Of a DNA stretch of 64,000 bases, positions 40,185-49,418 are shown one piece after another. This DNA is from Polynucleobacter sp. 73C-SIWE (lineage in GTDB: Bacteria > Pseudomonadota > Gammaproteobacteria > Burkholderiales > Burkholderiaceae), in contig NZ_JACVOK010000002.1 in assembly GCF_018882465.1 (NCBI RefSeq), positions 735,468 through 799,467 of the forward strand, given 5' to 3'. Position numbers and translations under genes: made by a program. Every line of letters begins with the position of its first letter. Within the stretch, counting starts at the first letter, position 1. The notes below the pieces were generated by a model. That model had not been told where the DNA came from. It made no database searches and saw only the letters and a program-made list of their open reading frames with translations.

Positions 40185-41189
40185 TTACTTAGCTAAGAAG
40201 CCAGCCTCAGACATCAGTTGCTTATGTAAAGCTTCGTTTAATGTGAGCCAGTTTCTGAACTCTTTTCCAGTCATGAATGTCTGATTGAATGCGCCATCAG
40301 CCATAAACTTCTTCCACTCTGGTGTAGCACGAACTTTTTTGAACAGCTCGATATAGAAATCAACTTGCTCTTGAGTTACGCCTGGAGCCATAAAGATGCC
40401 GCGCAACATCACATAGTCAGTAGGCACGCCAGCTTCTTTACAGGTTGGTACGTCATACCATGACTGTGTATCAGTAACCTTCTCTTTGTATGGCATACGG
40501 GTGTCATCAAATACGCACAATGCACGTAATTTATTTGCACGCCACTGAGCAACTGCCTCAATTGGATTGTTTACAGAAGAATCAATGTGGTTACCAACGA
40601 GCTGAACAGCAACATCGCCACCCCCTTTGAATGGGATGTAAGTAAATTTAGCGCCAGTGGCTTTTTCAATCGCTACAGTAATGATCTGGTCTTCAGACTT
40701 TGAGCCTGTACCGCCCATTTTGAATTTACCTGGGCCTGCTGCCTTAGCCGCATCGATATATTCCTTAGCAGTCTTGTAAGGCTTGTCAACGTTGTCCCAT
40801 AAAACGAATTGGTCGAGCGCCAACATGGCTACTGGAGTAATGTCTTGCCAGTTAAATGGAACGCCTGTTGCTAATGGAGTAGTAAACAAGTTAGAAAGTG
40901 TGATCACAATCTTATTTGGATCACCTTTAGCTTCCTTCATGGCGAGGAAGCCTTCAGCACCAGCACCAGCGCCCTTGTTTACAGGGATCACTGCTTGCTT
41001 CATTAAATTGTTTTTAGTGATGATGCCTTGGATCATGCGCGCCATTTGATCAGCGCCACCACCAGGACCAGCAGGAATGATGAACTCAACAGGTTTAGTT
41101 GGTTCCCATGCAGCAAATGCAGGTGATGCACCAGCGACACCGAGGGCTAAGGCGGTGGAAATCAATGCCCCTTTTAACTTCATCTTCAT
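40185..41189 (-). CDS. tctC: Tripartite tricarboxylate transporter, substrate-binding protein TctC
   Basis: 334 residues with a signal peptide (about 1-26, ending SPAFA). WEPTKPVEFIIPAGPGGGADQMARMIQ and the MKEAKGDPNKIVITLSN segment are typical of Bug/TctC proteins, which bind carboxylates such as citrate, glutarate or aromatic acids. The ligand is not evident. An excellent GGAGGAG site six bases before the ATG supports this start. It is the first gene of tctCBA; no TctDE two-component genes are nearby. Confidence 0.93.
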   Translation of the reverse strand: MKMKLKGALISTALALGVAGASPAFAAWEPTKPVEFIIPAGPGGGADQMARMIQGIITKNNLMKQAVIPVNKGAGAGAEGFLAMKEAKGDPNKIVITLSNLFTTPLATGVPFNWQDITPVAMLALDQFVLWDNVDKPYKTAKEYIDAAKAAGPGKFKMGGTGSKSEDQIITVAIEKATGAKFTYIPFKGGGDVAVQLVGNHIDSSVNNPIEAVAQWRANKLRALCVFDDTRMPYKEKVTDTQSWYDVPTCKEAGVPTDYVMLRGIFMAPGVTQEQVDFYIELFKKVRATPEWKKFMADGAFNQTFMTGKEFRNWLTLNEALHKQLMSEAGFLAK

Positions 41190-41497
41190 ATATGCTCCTC
41201 CAAAAATGGTTTGCCAATTTATATCTGGCTTATCTAATGTGTGAGTGATTTTTAAACAAGATGACTCAACATAACTTGACTGCCATCAATAATTTCAAAA
41301 TCGATCCACAAGAGCTTCTGCAATCTAGTAGAAACCCTGATAAATCAAGCCAAAGACAGTCTTGAGTGTACTTAGATCCAGAATAAAAAACTGCATTTAA
41401 TGCACAATAAATGCACATAACAAAAATGGTTATTAGCTTGGATTGCTGCAAAAGACGGATGAAGTAAAAAGCTAAGTGTTTACCCTAGTAGAGAGAC
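41190..41497. other. Intergenic region upstream of tctC (308 bases)
   Basis: No convincing gene is seen here; short open frames lack ribosome-binding sites and family features. It must hold the tctC promoter on the minus strand. The one notable structure is a 13-base palindrome TGCATT-T-AATGCA at 41392-41404, followed by a further AAATGCACA at 41410, about 200 bases upstream of tctC. That could be a regulator site, though its distance is large. Confidence 0.4.
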
Positions 41498-41573
41498 TGG
41501 TGCCGCTTGCCGGAATCGAACTGGCGACCTTTTCATTACGAATGAACTGCTCTACCGACTGAGCTAAAGCGGC
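41498..41573 (-). tRNA. tRNA-Thr (CGT)
   Basis: On the minus strand GCCGCTT pairs with AAGCGGC, followed by discriminator A and encoded CCA. The D arm is GCTCAGTCGGTAGAGC, the anticodon loop TTCGTAA gives CGT (reads ACG), and the T arm has GCCAGTTCGATTCCGGC. The 27-43 G-A mismatch is also present in the E. coli isoacceptor. Confidence 0.95.
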
Positions 41574-41588
41574 AAATCCGTTTTTATT

Positions 41589-42056
41589 CTAGCGAAATCG
41601 ATCCAGCAGCTTTTTGCTGACCTTATCCAACTGCGTGGAATCTTTAATTAAAAACTGTAGGCCATTGGCATCAGCAATCAACAAAGTATTACCTGCAATT
41701 CTGCGGATATGCTCCTCGCCCTTAAGACGAATTCGCGTTGGGCCGCGATCCGTTTCAATATCCCAAATGCTTGGTGTGGCAAATGTCGATACCTTAGTAA
41801 TTCTGTCAATGACGGGCATAAATTCGCGAGCCGCTAACTCTTCTTCAATCAAAGTGAGTTCTACCTGCGGAATCAGCGCAACGTCTGGATACCAACACAC
41901 TTCTTTGCCTGACTGGTTCATGATACCAACGCCAGCACTAGGTGCGGTAATAGGGAATGCTCGGACCGGATAAACACCAAGATGTCGCTCACCCTTAGCA
42001 TCAATAAAAACCAAGCGGCCAAGTGAGTCTCGTTCTAGCTGATGGGTCTTATTCAT
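41589..42056 (-). CDS. DUF1854 protein, cyanophycin-associated
   Basis: 155 residues. DSLGRLVFIDAKGERHLGVYPVRAFPI, MNQSGKEVCWYPDV and RITKVSTFATPSIWDIETDRGPTRI match the DUF1854 family that accompanies an ABC transporter next to cyanophycin synthetase genes in betaproteobacteria. Soluble, no signal. Role unknown. Its start overlaps the stop of the ABC gene by four bases, so the two are translationally coupled. Confidence 0.82.
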   Translation of the reverse strand: MNKTHQLERDSLGRLVFIDAKGERHLGVYPVRAFPITAPSAGVGIMNQSGKEVCWYPDVALIPQVELTLIEEELAAREFMPVIDRITKVSTFATPSIWDIETDRGPTRIRLKGEEHIRRIAGNTLLIADANGLQFLIKDSTQLDKVSKKLLDRFR

Positions 42057-44401
42057 ACACCACCCCCAATATTCTTTGCAATGACTTCTAATTTTTCTTC
42101 TTGCTTTTCATCTTGGCGCTCCTCAAGACTCTCACCAATTGCAACGCCCTCAACCAACTCAGCCGCATGACGCAGTTGTGCCTGATACAAGGTGTAGTAA
42201 GCCCCTTGAGCATCCATCAATTGTTCGTGTGAGCCAATCTCTACAATCTCGCCCTTATCAAGCACCACCAGGCGATCGGCCTTTCTGAGTGTCGACAAAC
42301 GGTGTGCGATCGCAATGGTTGTGCGGCCTTTCACTAAGTTATCCAAAGCACGCTGAATCTCTTTTTCGGTAGTGGTATCAACCGATGATGTCGCCTCATC
42401 CAAAATCAAAATACTTGGATTAATGAGAAGTGCTCGTGCGATAGAGATTCGTTGACGCTCGCCACCCGATAGAGATTGGCCACGCTCACCCACTAAAGAA
42501 TCGTAACCCAGTGGCAGTCTCAGAATAAATTCATGGGCGTGTGCTGCTCGAGCCGCTTCAATAATTTCTTCCCGAGTAGCATCAGGTTTTCCATAAGCGA
42601 TATTCTCAGCAATCGTGCCAAAAAACAAGAATGGCTCCTGTAAGACCAAGCCAATACATTTACGATAGTCAGAGATTCGAATACTCCGAATATCGCGCCC
42701 ATCGAGTGCGATCGAGCCGGAGCTCACATCGTAAAAACGGCAAATCAGGTTCACTAATGTGCTCTTACCCGAACCACTATGCCCTACCAAACCAATCATT
42801 TCACCAGGGGCAATATCCAAATCAATGCCTTTAGATACCGCACGGTTACCGTAGCGGAAACCTACGCCACGCATGGAAATACGGCCTTCAACTGGCCGTT
42901 CTAATGGGGCTGGATTAATCGGCTCAGGAACGCTGGATACATGATCCAAAATATCAAAGATACGCTTGGCCCCTGCTGCTGCTTTTTGGGTGTGAGAAAC
43001 AATTCGGCTCATTGAATCTAAGCGAATGTAAAAGCGTCCGATATAGGCCAAGAAAGCAATCAACACGCCAACGGTGACTTTTTGGTGAGCCACTTGCCAA
43101 ATACCAAAACCCCACACAACCAATAATCCGGTTTCGGTAAGCAAGGTGACGGTTGGAGAAAATAATCCCCACACACGATTGACGCGATCATTAATTTGTA
43201 AATTGTGTTTATTTGAATCTACGAAGCGCTTGAGTTCACGATCTTCTTGAGCAAATGCTTTCACGACACGAATTCCTGGGATGGTGTCGGCCAAGATATT
43301 GGTCACTTCAGACCAAATGCGATCAATCTTTTCAAAACCAAAACGCAAGCGATCGCGTACCACATGAATCATCCACACAATAAATGGCAATGGCGCTAGT
43401 GTCACCAAGGCAAGCAAGGGATCAATCGATACCAAGATTGCTGCAGTCATGGTGATCATGAGTACATCAGTTGCAAAATCTACGGCGTATAAGGACAAGA
43501 AAACGCAGATGCGATCAGTCTCTGCCCCAATACGCGCAATCAAGTCCCCAGTACGCTTTCCGCCGAAATACTCTAAGGAAAGTTTCAGTAAGTGCTCAAA
43601 GGTCGTGTTGCGCAAATCAGCGCCGATGCGCTCGCTTACCAATGCAAGTAAATAGGTCTTCCACCAACCCAGAGCCCAAGCGACAATCGCTGCAGCGAAT
43701 AAAGCCAGCAAATACATGCTCGCCAAATGAAAATCAATTGGATTGCCACGTTCATACGGAATCAAAACATGATCCATTAATGGCATCGTGAGATACGGTG
43801 GGATTAGGGTTGCACCAGTAGATAACAAAGTAAGCACAAAACCTAATGCAAGTTGTTTTTTGTATGGCTTTGCAAAACGCCATAATTTAAAGAGCGTCCA
43901 CGTGGAAGGTGGCGCATCATCCTCTGGATCACAAGTGGGACATGAATCAGAATTTGCTGGCTTTGGACTTAAACAAGCTTGACAAACTTGCTTGTCGTAT
44001 TCACTAGCTTCTGCATTGTCTTGCTCTTCACCTTTGGATAGCTGCTTAAACCTGGATTGCAAACGCAATATCTGTGGATTGACTGCCAAAGTGAAATACC
44101 AAGTCCGAAGCAGGTGATCGGCTGATTCCAGTCTGAGATGACCCACCCCTGCATGGTCGCCGTGCGCTAAATGCTCTTCTCGCCCAATGGGCCAAGACTC
44201 AAATTGCTTGCCATCGGTCCAATACAGGCCGTCTTCATTCAGGAATAACAGGCTTTTCTCAAAGCACAATTCCGCATCCAAATCCAACTCTACCCATGCC
44301 AGCAAGGCCTCTGGGCTGCGGACTGGAGATTTTTCACCCTGCAAAATAGACTGCCAATAGCTTGGCAATACGGGGGCAAAAGGGAGGATTTCGAGCTTCA
44401 T
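42053..44401 (-). CDS. ABC exporter-type permease/ATPase, cyanophycin-associated
   Basis: 782 residues. The first ~175 are unusual: a DUF-like soluble region ending in a Cys cluster CQACLSPKPANSDSCPTC that resembles a zinc ribbon. A six-helix exporter domain (about 185-480) and an ATPase domain follow, with Walker A GHSGSGKST near 565, signature LSGGERQRISIARALL and Walker B ILILDEATSSVD. It looks like a homodimeric exporter. Substrate is unknown; association with cyanophycin genes is by family and neighbourhood. It is divergent from the first synthetase gene, 165 bases apart. Confidence 0.85.
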   Translation of the reverse strand: MKLEILPFAPVLPSYWQSILQGEKSPVRSPEALLAWVELDLDAELCFEKSLLFLNEDGLYWTDGKQFESWPIGREEHLAHGDHAGVGHLRLESADHLLRTWYFTLAVNPQILRLQSRFKQLSKGEEQDNAEASEYDKQVCQACLSPKPANSDSCPTCDPEDDAPPSTWTLFKLWRFAKPYKKQLALGFVLTLLSTGATLIPPYLTMPLMDHVLIPYERGNPIDFHLASMYLLALFAAAIVAWALGWWKTYLLALVSERIGADLRNTTFEHLLKLSLEYFGGKRTGDLIARIGAETDRICVFLSLYAVDFATDVLMITMTAAILVSIDPLLALVTLAPLPFIVWMIHVVRDRLRFGFEKIDRIWSEVTNILADTIPGIRVVKAFAQEDRELKRFVDSNKHNLQINDRVNRVWGLFSPTVTLLTETGLLVVWGFGIWQVAHQKVTVGVLIAFLAYIGRFYIRLDSMSRIVSHTQKAAAGAKRIFDILDHVSSVPEPINPAPLERPVEGRISMRGVGFRYGNRAVSKGIDLDIAPGEMIGLVGHSGSGKSTLVNLICRFYDVSSGSIALDGRDIRSIRISDYRKCIGLVLQEPFLFFGTIAENIAYGKPDATREEIIEAARAAHAHEFILRLPLGYDSLVGERGQSLSGGERQRISIARALLINPSILILDEATSSVDTTTEKEIQRALDNLVKGRTTIAIAHRLSTLRKADRLVVLDKGEIVEIGSHEQLMDAQGAYYTLYQAQLRHAAELVEGVAIGESLEERQDEKQEEKLEVIAKNIGGGV

Positions 44402-44566
44402 CGGTACTAAAAGTATAGTGGAGCTAGATTTTTTAGATTTATAGCTCCTGTCAACTTTAGAGCTCTAAAAAACGTTAAATTGATATAAGTAGGCCTTTTT
44501 ATGTATTTTTGCTAATTTTGTGAGTTTTAAATAAAAACTATAAATAGAGAGACTGTCTGACGAGTC

Positions 44567-46801
44567 ATGGCCAATGCCCGGCCCCAGCACTCGCAATTTC
44601 CCAACATGCCCCAATTACAAGATAAATCGATTGAGATTCTCAGCCACAGGCATCTTCGTGGCCCTAATATGTGGAGCTATAACCCAGCTCTAGAGGTTTT
44701 GATTGATATCGGGGATTTAGAAGACTATCCATCAGACAAAATACCTGGCTTCTATGAGCGTCTATGTGCTTGCCTCCCTAGTCTTCATGAGCATCGTTGC
44801 AGCTATGGAGAGCCAGGCGGTTTTTTAAAGCGTGTTGAAGAAGGTACCTGGCCTGGTCACATCCTAGAGCATCTAACCATTGAACTGCAAAACTTAGCAG
44901 GCATCCCCGGCGGCTTTGGAAGAGCCCGAGATGGAGGCGGTCGAGGCGTTTACAAGGTTATTGTCAGCGCAACAGAAGAGGCGGTAACTCTAAAAGCATT
45001 TACACACGCTCGGGACCTTTTGCTAACCTTAATTCAGGATAGTGGCGATCCGATTGCGCAGAAAAATAACATCATCGAAGAGTTACGAGAGTTAAGCGAT
45101 GATCTGTGCTTAGGGCCCAGTACCGCCTGCATTGTGAATGCAGCTACTGCCCGTGAAATTCCGCATATCCGTTTATCCAGCGGGAACTTAGTTCAACTTG
45201 GATACGGCTCTAAACAACGTCGTATTTGGACCGCTGAAACAGACCAAACGAGCGCCATTGCTGAAACGATTTCAAGAGATAAAGACTTAACAAAGAGTTT
45301 GTTACGAAGTGCAGGAGTTCCTACTCCAGAAGGTAGAACCGTTACTAGTCCCGATGATGCCTGGGAAGCCGCTCAAGATATTGGTTTACCTGTTGTAGTT
45401 AAACCTATTGACGGTAATCACGGTCGCGGCGTATTCATCAATCTTTTCACCCAACAAGAGATTGAAGCTGCTTATGCAGTAGCAATTGATGAAGGCAGCG
45501 AAGTGCTTGTGGAACGTCACATTGTCGGTGACGAGCATCGCCTTCTTGTGGTTGGTAATAAAGTGGTTGCCGCTGCAAAAGGAGAGACCGTCTGGGTGAC
45601 TGGTGATGGTCAACACACTATTCGCGAGCTCGTTCAAATACAAATTAATTCTGATCCACGTCGCGGAAATGCAGAAGAGCACCCACTTAATCCAGTAAAA
45701 ATTGATTCAGCAGTAGAGCTGGAGCTTGCACGCCAACAACTTACTGGTGAAAGTGTTCCAGCATTAGATCAAAAAGTGCTGATTCAGAGCAATGGTAACG
45801 TCGCCTTTGATGTCACTGCCTTAGTTCATCCAGATGTTGCCTATCAAGTAGCTTTAGCAGCGCGCGTCGTTGGTCTTGAGATTGCCGGTATAGATTTGGT
45901 TGCGCAAGATATCGGCCGCCCACTGGCTGAACAAAATGCCGCCATTGTGGAAGTGAATGCTGGCCCCGGCCTTCTAATGCATTTAAAACCAGCCAGCGGT
46001 AAGCCACAACCCGTTGGCGAAGCAATTGCTGAGCATCTATTCCCTCCAGACTTAGATTTCCGCATTCCTATCATTGGCATCAGCGGCAGCAAGGGCAGAA
46101 CGATCACCGCTGAAATGGTTGCGCATTTTGCAAGACTCACCAATGTGAATGTTGGATTATCTTCTAGCAAAGATTTATATTTTGGTAGCAGATCTATTAC
46201 TCGTACCTCTCAATCCAATTGGGAAAATGGTAGACGTACACTACAAAACAGAACAATAGAACTGGCGGTTATCGAAAATAACAATGCCTCACTTTTGCTC
46301 GAAGGCTTATCCTATGATCAATGTCATGTGGGGATAGTTCTGAACGTAGATCCTCAAGGTCTATTTCCAGAACACAACATTAGCGATGAAGATCAATTAT
46401 TTAATGTAGTACGAACTCAGGTTGATGTTGTATTACCTACTGGCGTTTGCGTTCTGAATGCGGATGATGCAATGATTGTGAAGATGGCCGAGCTATCTAA
46501 AGGCGAGGTGATGTATTTCTCGGAAAATCGTAATTCAAGCGTCATTACCGAACATCAAAAAAATAAGGGAAGAGTCATTATTGCAACCCCTACAGCCATT
46601 ACCCTCATGCAAGGTGATTCAGAAACACTGGTAATCCCAGTGCCCTCTTTTATCCAAAATTATCCGAAATCGGAGTGGGCTCCACATTTAAGTCTTGCTG
46701 CCGCAATCGGCGCTGCCTGGGCTCTAGAGATTCCATTTAGCATTATTAAAGCAGGAGTGGAAACTTTCATGCCTGATGTCACAAATTCCTCAGGGGTCTA
46801 A
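44567..46801 (+). CDS. Cyanophycin synthetase-like protein CphA', degenerate Mur-ligase site
   Basis: 744 residues. The N domain (about 25-165) carries H98-x-x-E101-H102 in GHILEHLTIELQ, as in cyanobacterial CphA1. The ATP-grasp domain (about 225-490) has VVVKPIDGNHGRGV and IVEVNAGPGLLMHLKP, apparently intact. In the Mur-ligase-like domain the P-loop reads GSKGRTI (507-513) instead of GTNGKTT, with the catalytic Lys changed to Arg, and the C-terminal Mur subdomain of ~110 residues is missing. Probably it adds Asp or joins dipeptides, or is a partner of CphA. Its stop touches the TTG start of the next gene. Confidence 0.85.
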   Translation: MANARPQHSQFPNMPQLQDKSIEILSHRHLRGPNMWSYNPALEVLIDIGDLEDYPSDKIPGFYERLCACLPSLHEHRCSYGEPGGFLKRVEEGTWPGHILEHLTIELQNLAGIPGGFGRARDGGGRGVYKVIVSATEEAVTLKAFTHARDLLLTLIQDSGDPIAQKNNIIEELRELSDDLCLGPSTACIVNAATAREIPHIRLSSGNLVQLGYGSKQRRIWTAETDQTSAIAETISRDKDLTKSLLRSAGVPTPEGRTVTSPDDAWEAAQDIGLPVVVKPIDGNHGRGVFINLFTQQEIEAAYAVAIDEGSEVLVERHIVGDEHRLLVVGNKVVAAAKGETVWVTGDGQHTIRELVQIQINSDPRRGNAEEHPLNPVKIDSAVELELARQQLTGESVPALDQKVLIQSNGNVAFDVTALVHPDVAYQVALAARVVGLEIAGIDLVAQDIGRPLAEQNAAIVEVNAGPGLLMHLKPASGKPQPVGEAIAEHLFPPDLDFRIPIIGISGSKGRTITAEMVAHFARLTNVNVGLSSSKDLYFGSRSITRTSQSNWENGRRTLQNRTIELAVIENNNASLLLEGLSYDQCHVGIVLNVDPQGLFPEHNISDEDQLFNVVRTQVDVVLPTGVCVLNADDAMIVKMAELSKGEVMYFSENRNSSVITEHQKNKGRVIIATPTAITLMQGDSETLVIPVPSFIQNYPKSEWAPHLSLAAAIGAAWALEIPFSIIKAGVETFMPDVTNSSGV

Positions 46802-49372
46802 TTGGAAATCACTCGTATCCGCATGCTACGCGGACCCAATTTATGGAGTCGCCATACTGCACTAGAAGCAATTGTCTCTTGTGAAGCATCTGAACGCTCG
46901 ATTGACTCGATCCCGCAGTTTGAAAATAAGATTCGTGAACGCTTTCCGCAGCTTGGAAGCATGCGTCGTGGCGCCCCTAATGAAAAACTGTCTCTAGCGC
47001 ACGCTTTAGAATACGCCGCCCTTGGACTGCAAGCACAAGCTGGCTGCCCAGTGACCTTTAGTCGCACAGTTCAAACCATCGATGTTGGGGTGTACCAAGT
47101 CGTTGTTGAATACACCGAAGAGGTTGTTGGCCGCATGGCTTTTGACTTTGCCTTTGCACTCATTCAGGCGACATTGAATGATATGCCGCTTGATCTCGCC
47201 GCTGCTCTTTCTGAGCTAGAGGCCTTATATGAAGATGTTCGCTTAGGTCCTAGCACTGGATCTATTGTTGATGCAGCTGTACAGCGCAATATTCCCTTCC
47301 GCCGCATGACGGAAGGCAGCATGGTGCAGTTTGGTTGGGGCAGCAAACAAAAACGCATTCAAGCGGCCGAGACTAGTGATACCAGTGCAATTGCCGAGGC
47401 AATCGCACAAGATAAAGATCTCACTAAAAACTTACTCGCTGCCGCAGGTGTTTCAGTGCCCATTGGTGAGGTTGTGACTACTGCTGATGATGCTTGGCGT
47501 GCTGCCCAAAAAATTGGTGGCTCGATTGTTCTCAAACCCAAAGATGGCAATCAAGGTAAAGGTGTAGTAGCCAATATAGAAACTGAAGAAGAGGTTCGCG
47601 CTGGCTTTGAGGTCACCCAAGGCTTTGGTCGCGAAACCATTGTTGAGCGCTACCTTCCTGGTGCTGACTATCGTCTACTCGTAGTTGGTAACCGTCTTTC
47701 AGCCGCAGCGCGTCGAGAGCCCGCTCAAGTTGTTGGCGACGGTATGCATACTGTTGCCGAATTGGTTGAAATCGAAAACAAAAATCCGTTGCGTGGCGAT
47801 GGTCATGCAACTGCTCTCACTAAAATTCGGTTTGATGACATTGCTTTAACTCATCTAGCTAGTAATGGACTCACTCCTCAGCATGTTCCGAAAACTGGTG
47901 AACGTGTACTACTTCGCAATAACGCGAATCTCAGCACTGGCGGCACGGCCACCGATGTCACTGATGATGTCCATCCCGATGTAGCTGCAAGTGCTGTAGC
48001 GGCCGCACAAATGATTGGGCTTGATATTGCAGGTGTAGATATCTTATGTGAATCTATCTACAAACCATTAGAGCAGCAAGGTGGGGGCATCGTTGAGGTC
48101 AATGCTGCCCCTGGCTTGCGCATGCACCTCAAGCCCTCATACGGAAAAGGTCGTCCTGTTGGTGAAGACATCATTAATACCATGTTCCCTCCCGGTGATG
48201 ACGGTCGCATTCCGGTGGTCGCCGTCACCGGAACCAATGGCAAAACAACTACTGTCCGTTTAATTGCCCACCTATTAGATGAGACCGGTCTTCGTGTCGG
48301 AATGACGACAACTGATGGTGTCTACATTAATCATCGCTTGATTGACTCTGGGGATTGCAGCGGTCCCAAGAGTGCTCGCAATGTATTAATGCACCCAGAT
48401 GTTGATGCTGCCGTGCTAGAAACAGCCCGCGGTGGAATGTTACGCGAAGGCCTTGGCTTTGATCGCTGTGAAGTGGCTGTAGTCACCAATATTGGCGAAG
48501 GTGATCATCTCGGCTTGAACTACATCACCAGTGTTGAGGATTTAGCGATTCTTAAACGTGTCATCGTGCAAAACGTTGCACCTACTGGCGCCGCCGTACT
48601 CAATGCCGCAGATCCTATCGTGGTCAAAATGGGTGATAAGTGCTCTGGCCGAGTGATTTTCTTTGCTCAGAATCAACACCACCCAGTCATTGCAGCACAT
48701 CGCGCCAAGAATAAGAAGGTGATCTACTTTGATGGCAGCCACATTCTTGCCTCGAAGGGTGCAAAAATTGTGTATCGCTTCCCTGTAAGCGAAATCCCAA
48801 TCACCCAAAATGGGGTACTCGGCTTCCAAGTAGAAAATGCAATGGCCGCAATCGGTGCCGCCTGGGCACTCGGATTGGATGCTGAGAAAATTGCACGCGC
48901 CCTCTACAGTTTTGAAAGCGATGCAAACTCAGTACCAGGTCGTTTCAATCAGTTCCAGCACAACGGTGCAACCGTCATTGCTGACTATGGCCATAATCCA
49001 GATGCAATGCGTGCGCTAGCTAGCGCTATTCAAGCCATGAAGCCTAAGAAAAGTCATGTTGTGATTAGTGGTGCCGGCGATCGACGCGATGAAGATATTC
49101 GTGATCTCACCCGTATTTTGGGGAACTCATTTGATAACGTCATCTTGTATCAAGATGCTTGCCAACGCGGTCGTGAAGATGGCGAAGTACTTAAACTATT
49201 GCAAGAAGGCTTAGTAGGCGCAACTAAAGCCAAGCAAGTGAAAGAAATTCACGGGGAATTTAAGGCGATTGATACCGCTCTAGAGGATATCTCTGCTGGA
49301 GATATCTGCCTCATTCTGATTGATCAAGTAGAAGAGTCGCTTGCCTACCTCAAAGAAAAAGTAAAGCCCTAA
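46802..49372 (+). CDS. cphA: Cyanophycin synthetase CphA
   Basis: 856 residues, starting at TTG directly after the previous stop, with AGGGG six bases before it; MEITRIRMLRGPNLWSRHT is the normal CphA beginning. N domain 1-160 lacks the HxxEH motif (HALEY at 67-71). ATP-grasp (about 215-470) has IVLKPKDGNQGKGV. The Mur-ligase domain has an intact P-loop GTNGKTT at 477-483 and a full C-terminal subdomain (ADYGHNPDAMRALA, VISGAGDRRDEDI). CphA polymerises Asp and Arg into the storage polymer cyanophycin using ATP. No cphB cyanophycinase is in the window. Confidence 0.93.
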   Translation: MEITRIRMLRGPNLWSRHTALEAIVSCEASERSIDSIPQFENKIRERFPQLGSMRRGAPNEKLSLAHALEYAALGLQAQAGCPVTFSRTVQTIDVGVYQVVVEYTEEVVGRMAFDFAFALIQATLNDMPLDLAAALSELEALYEDVRLGPSTGSIVDAAVQRNIPFRRMTEGSMVQFGWGSKQKRIQAAETSDTSAIAEAIAQDKDLTKNLLAAAGVSVPIGEVVTTADDAWRAAQKIGGSIVLKPKDGNQGKGVVANIETEEEVRAGFEVTQGFGRETIVERYLPGADYRLLVVGNRLSAAARREPAQVVGDGMHTVAELVEIENKNPLRGDGHATALTKIRFDDIALTHLASNGLTPQHVPKTGERVLLRNNANLSTGGTATDVTDDVHPDVAASAVAAAQMIGLDIAGVDILCESIYKPLEQQGGGIVEVNAAPGLRMHLKPSYGKGRPVGEDIINTMFPPGDDGRIPVVAVTGTNGKTTTVRLIAHLLDETGLRVGMTTTDGVYINHRLIDSGDCSGPKSARNVLMHPDVDAAVLETARGGMLREGLGFDRCEVAVVTNIGEGDHLGLNYITSVEDLAILKRVIVQNVAPTGAAVLNAADPIVVKMGDKCSGRVIFFAQNQHHPVIAAHRAKNKKVIYFDGSHILASKGAKIVYRFPVSEIPITQNGVLGFQVENAMAAIGAAWALGLDAEKIARALYSFESDANSVPGRFNQFQHNGATVIADYGHNPDAMRALASAIQAMKPKKSHVVISGAGDRRDEDIRDLTRILGNSFDNVILYQDACQRGREDGEVLKLLQEGLVGATKAKQVKEIHGEFKAIDTALEDISAGDICLILIDQVEESLAYLKEKVKP

Positions 49373-49387
49373 GATCAAACTTGGGCT

Positions 49388-49418
49388 ATCGCTTACGAAT
49401 GGTATTGCCGTAAGCGAT
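49388..49418. repeat. Inverted repeat spanning the fbp stop codon
   Basis: ATCGCTTACG and CGTAAGCGAT (10-bp arms) flank 11 bases. It lies 15 bases after the cphA stop and includes the fbp stop codon. No T run follows on either strand. It may act as an mRNA 3'-end structure for the two convergent genes. Confidence 0.55.
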
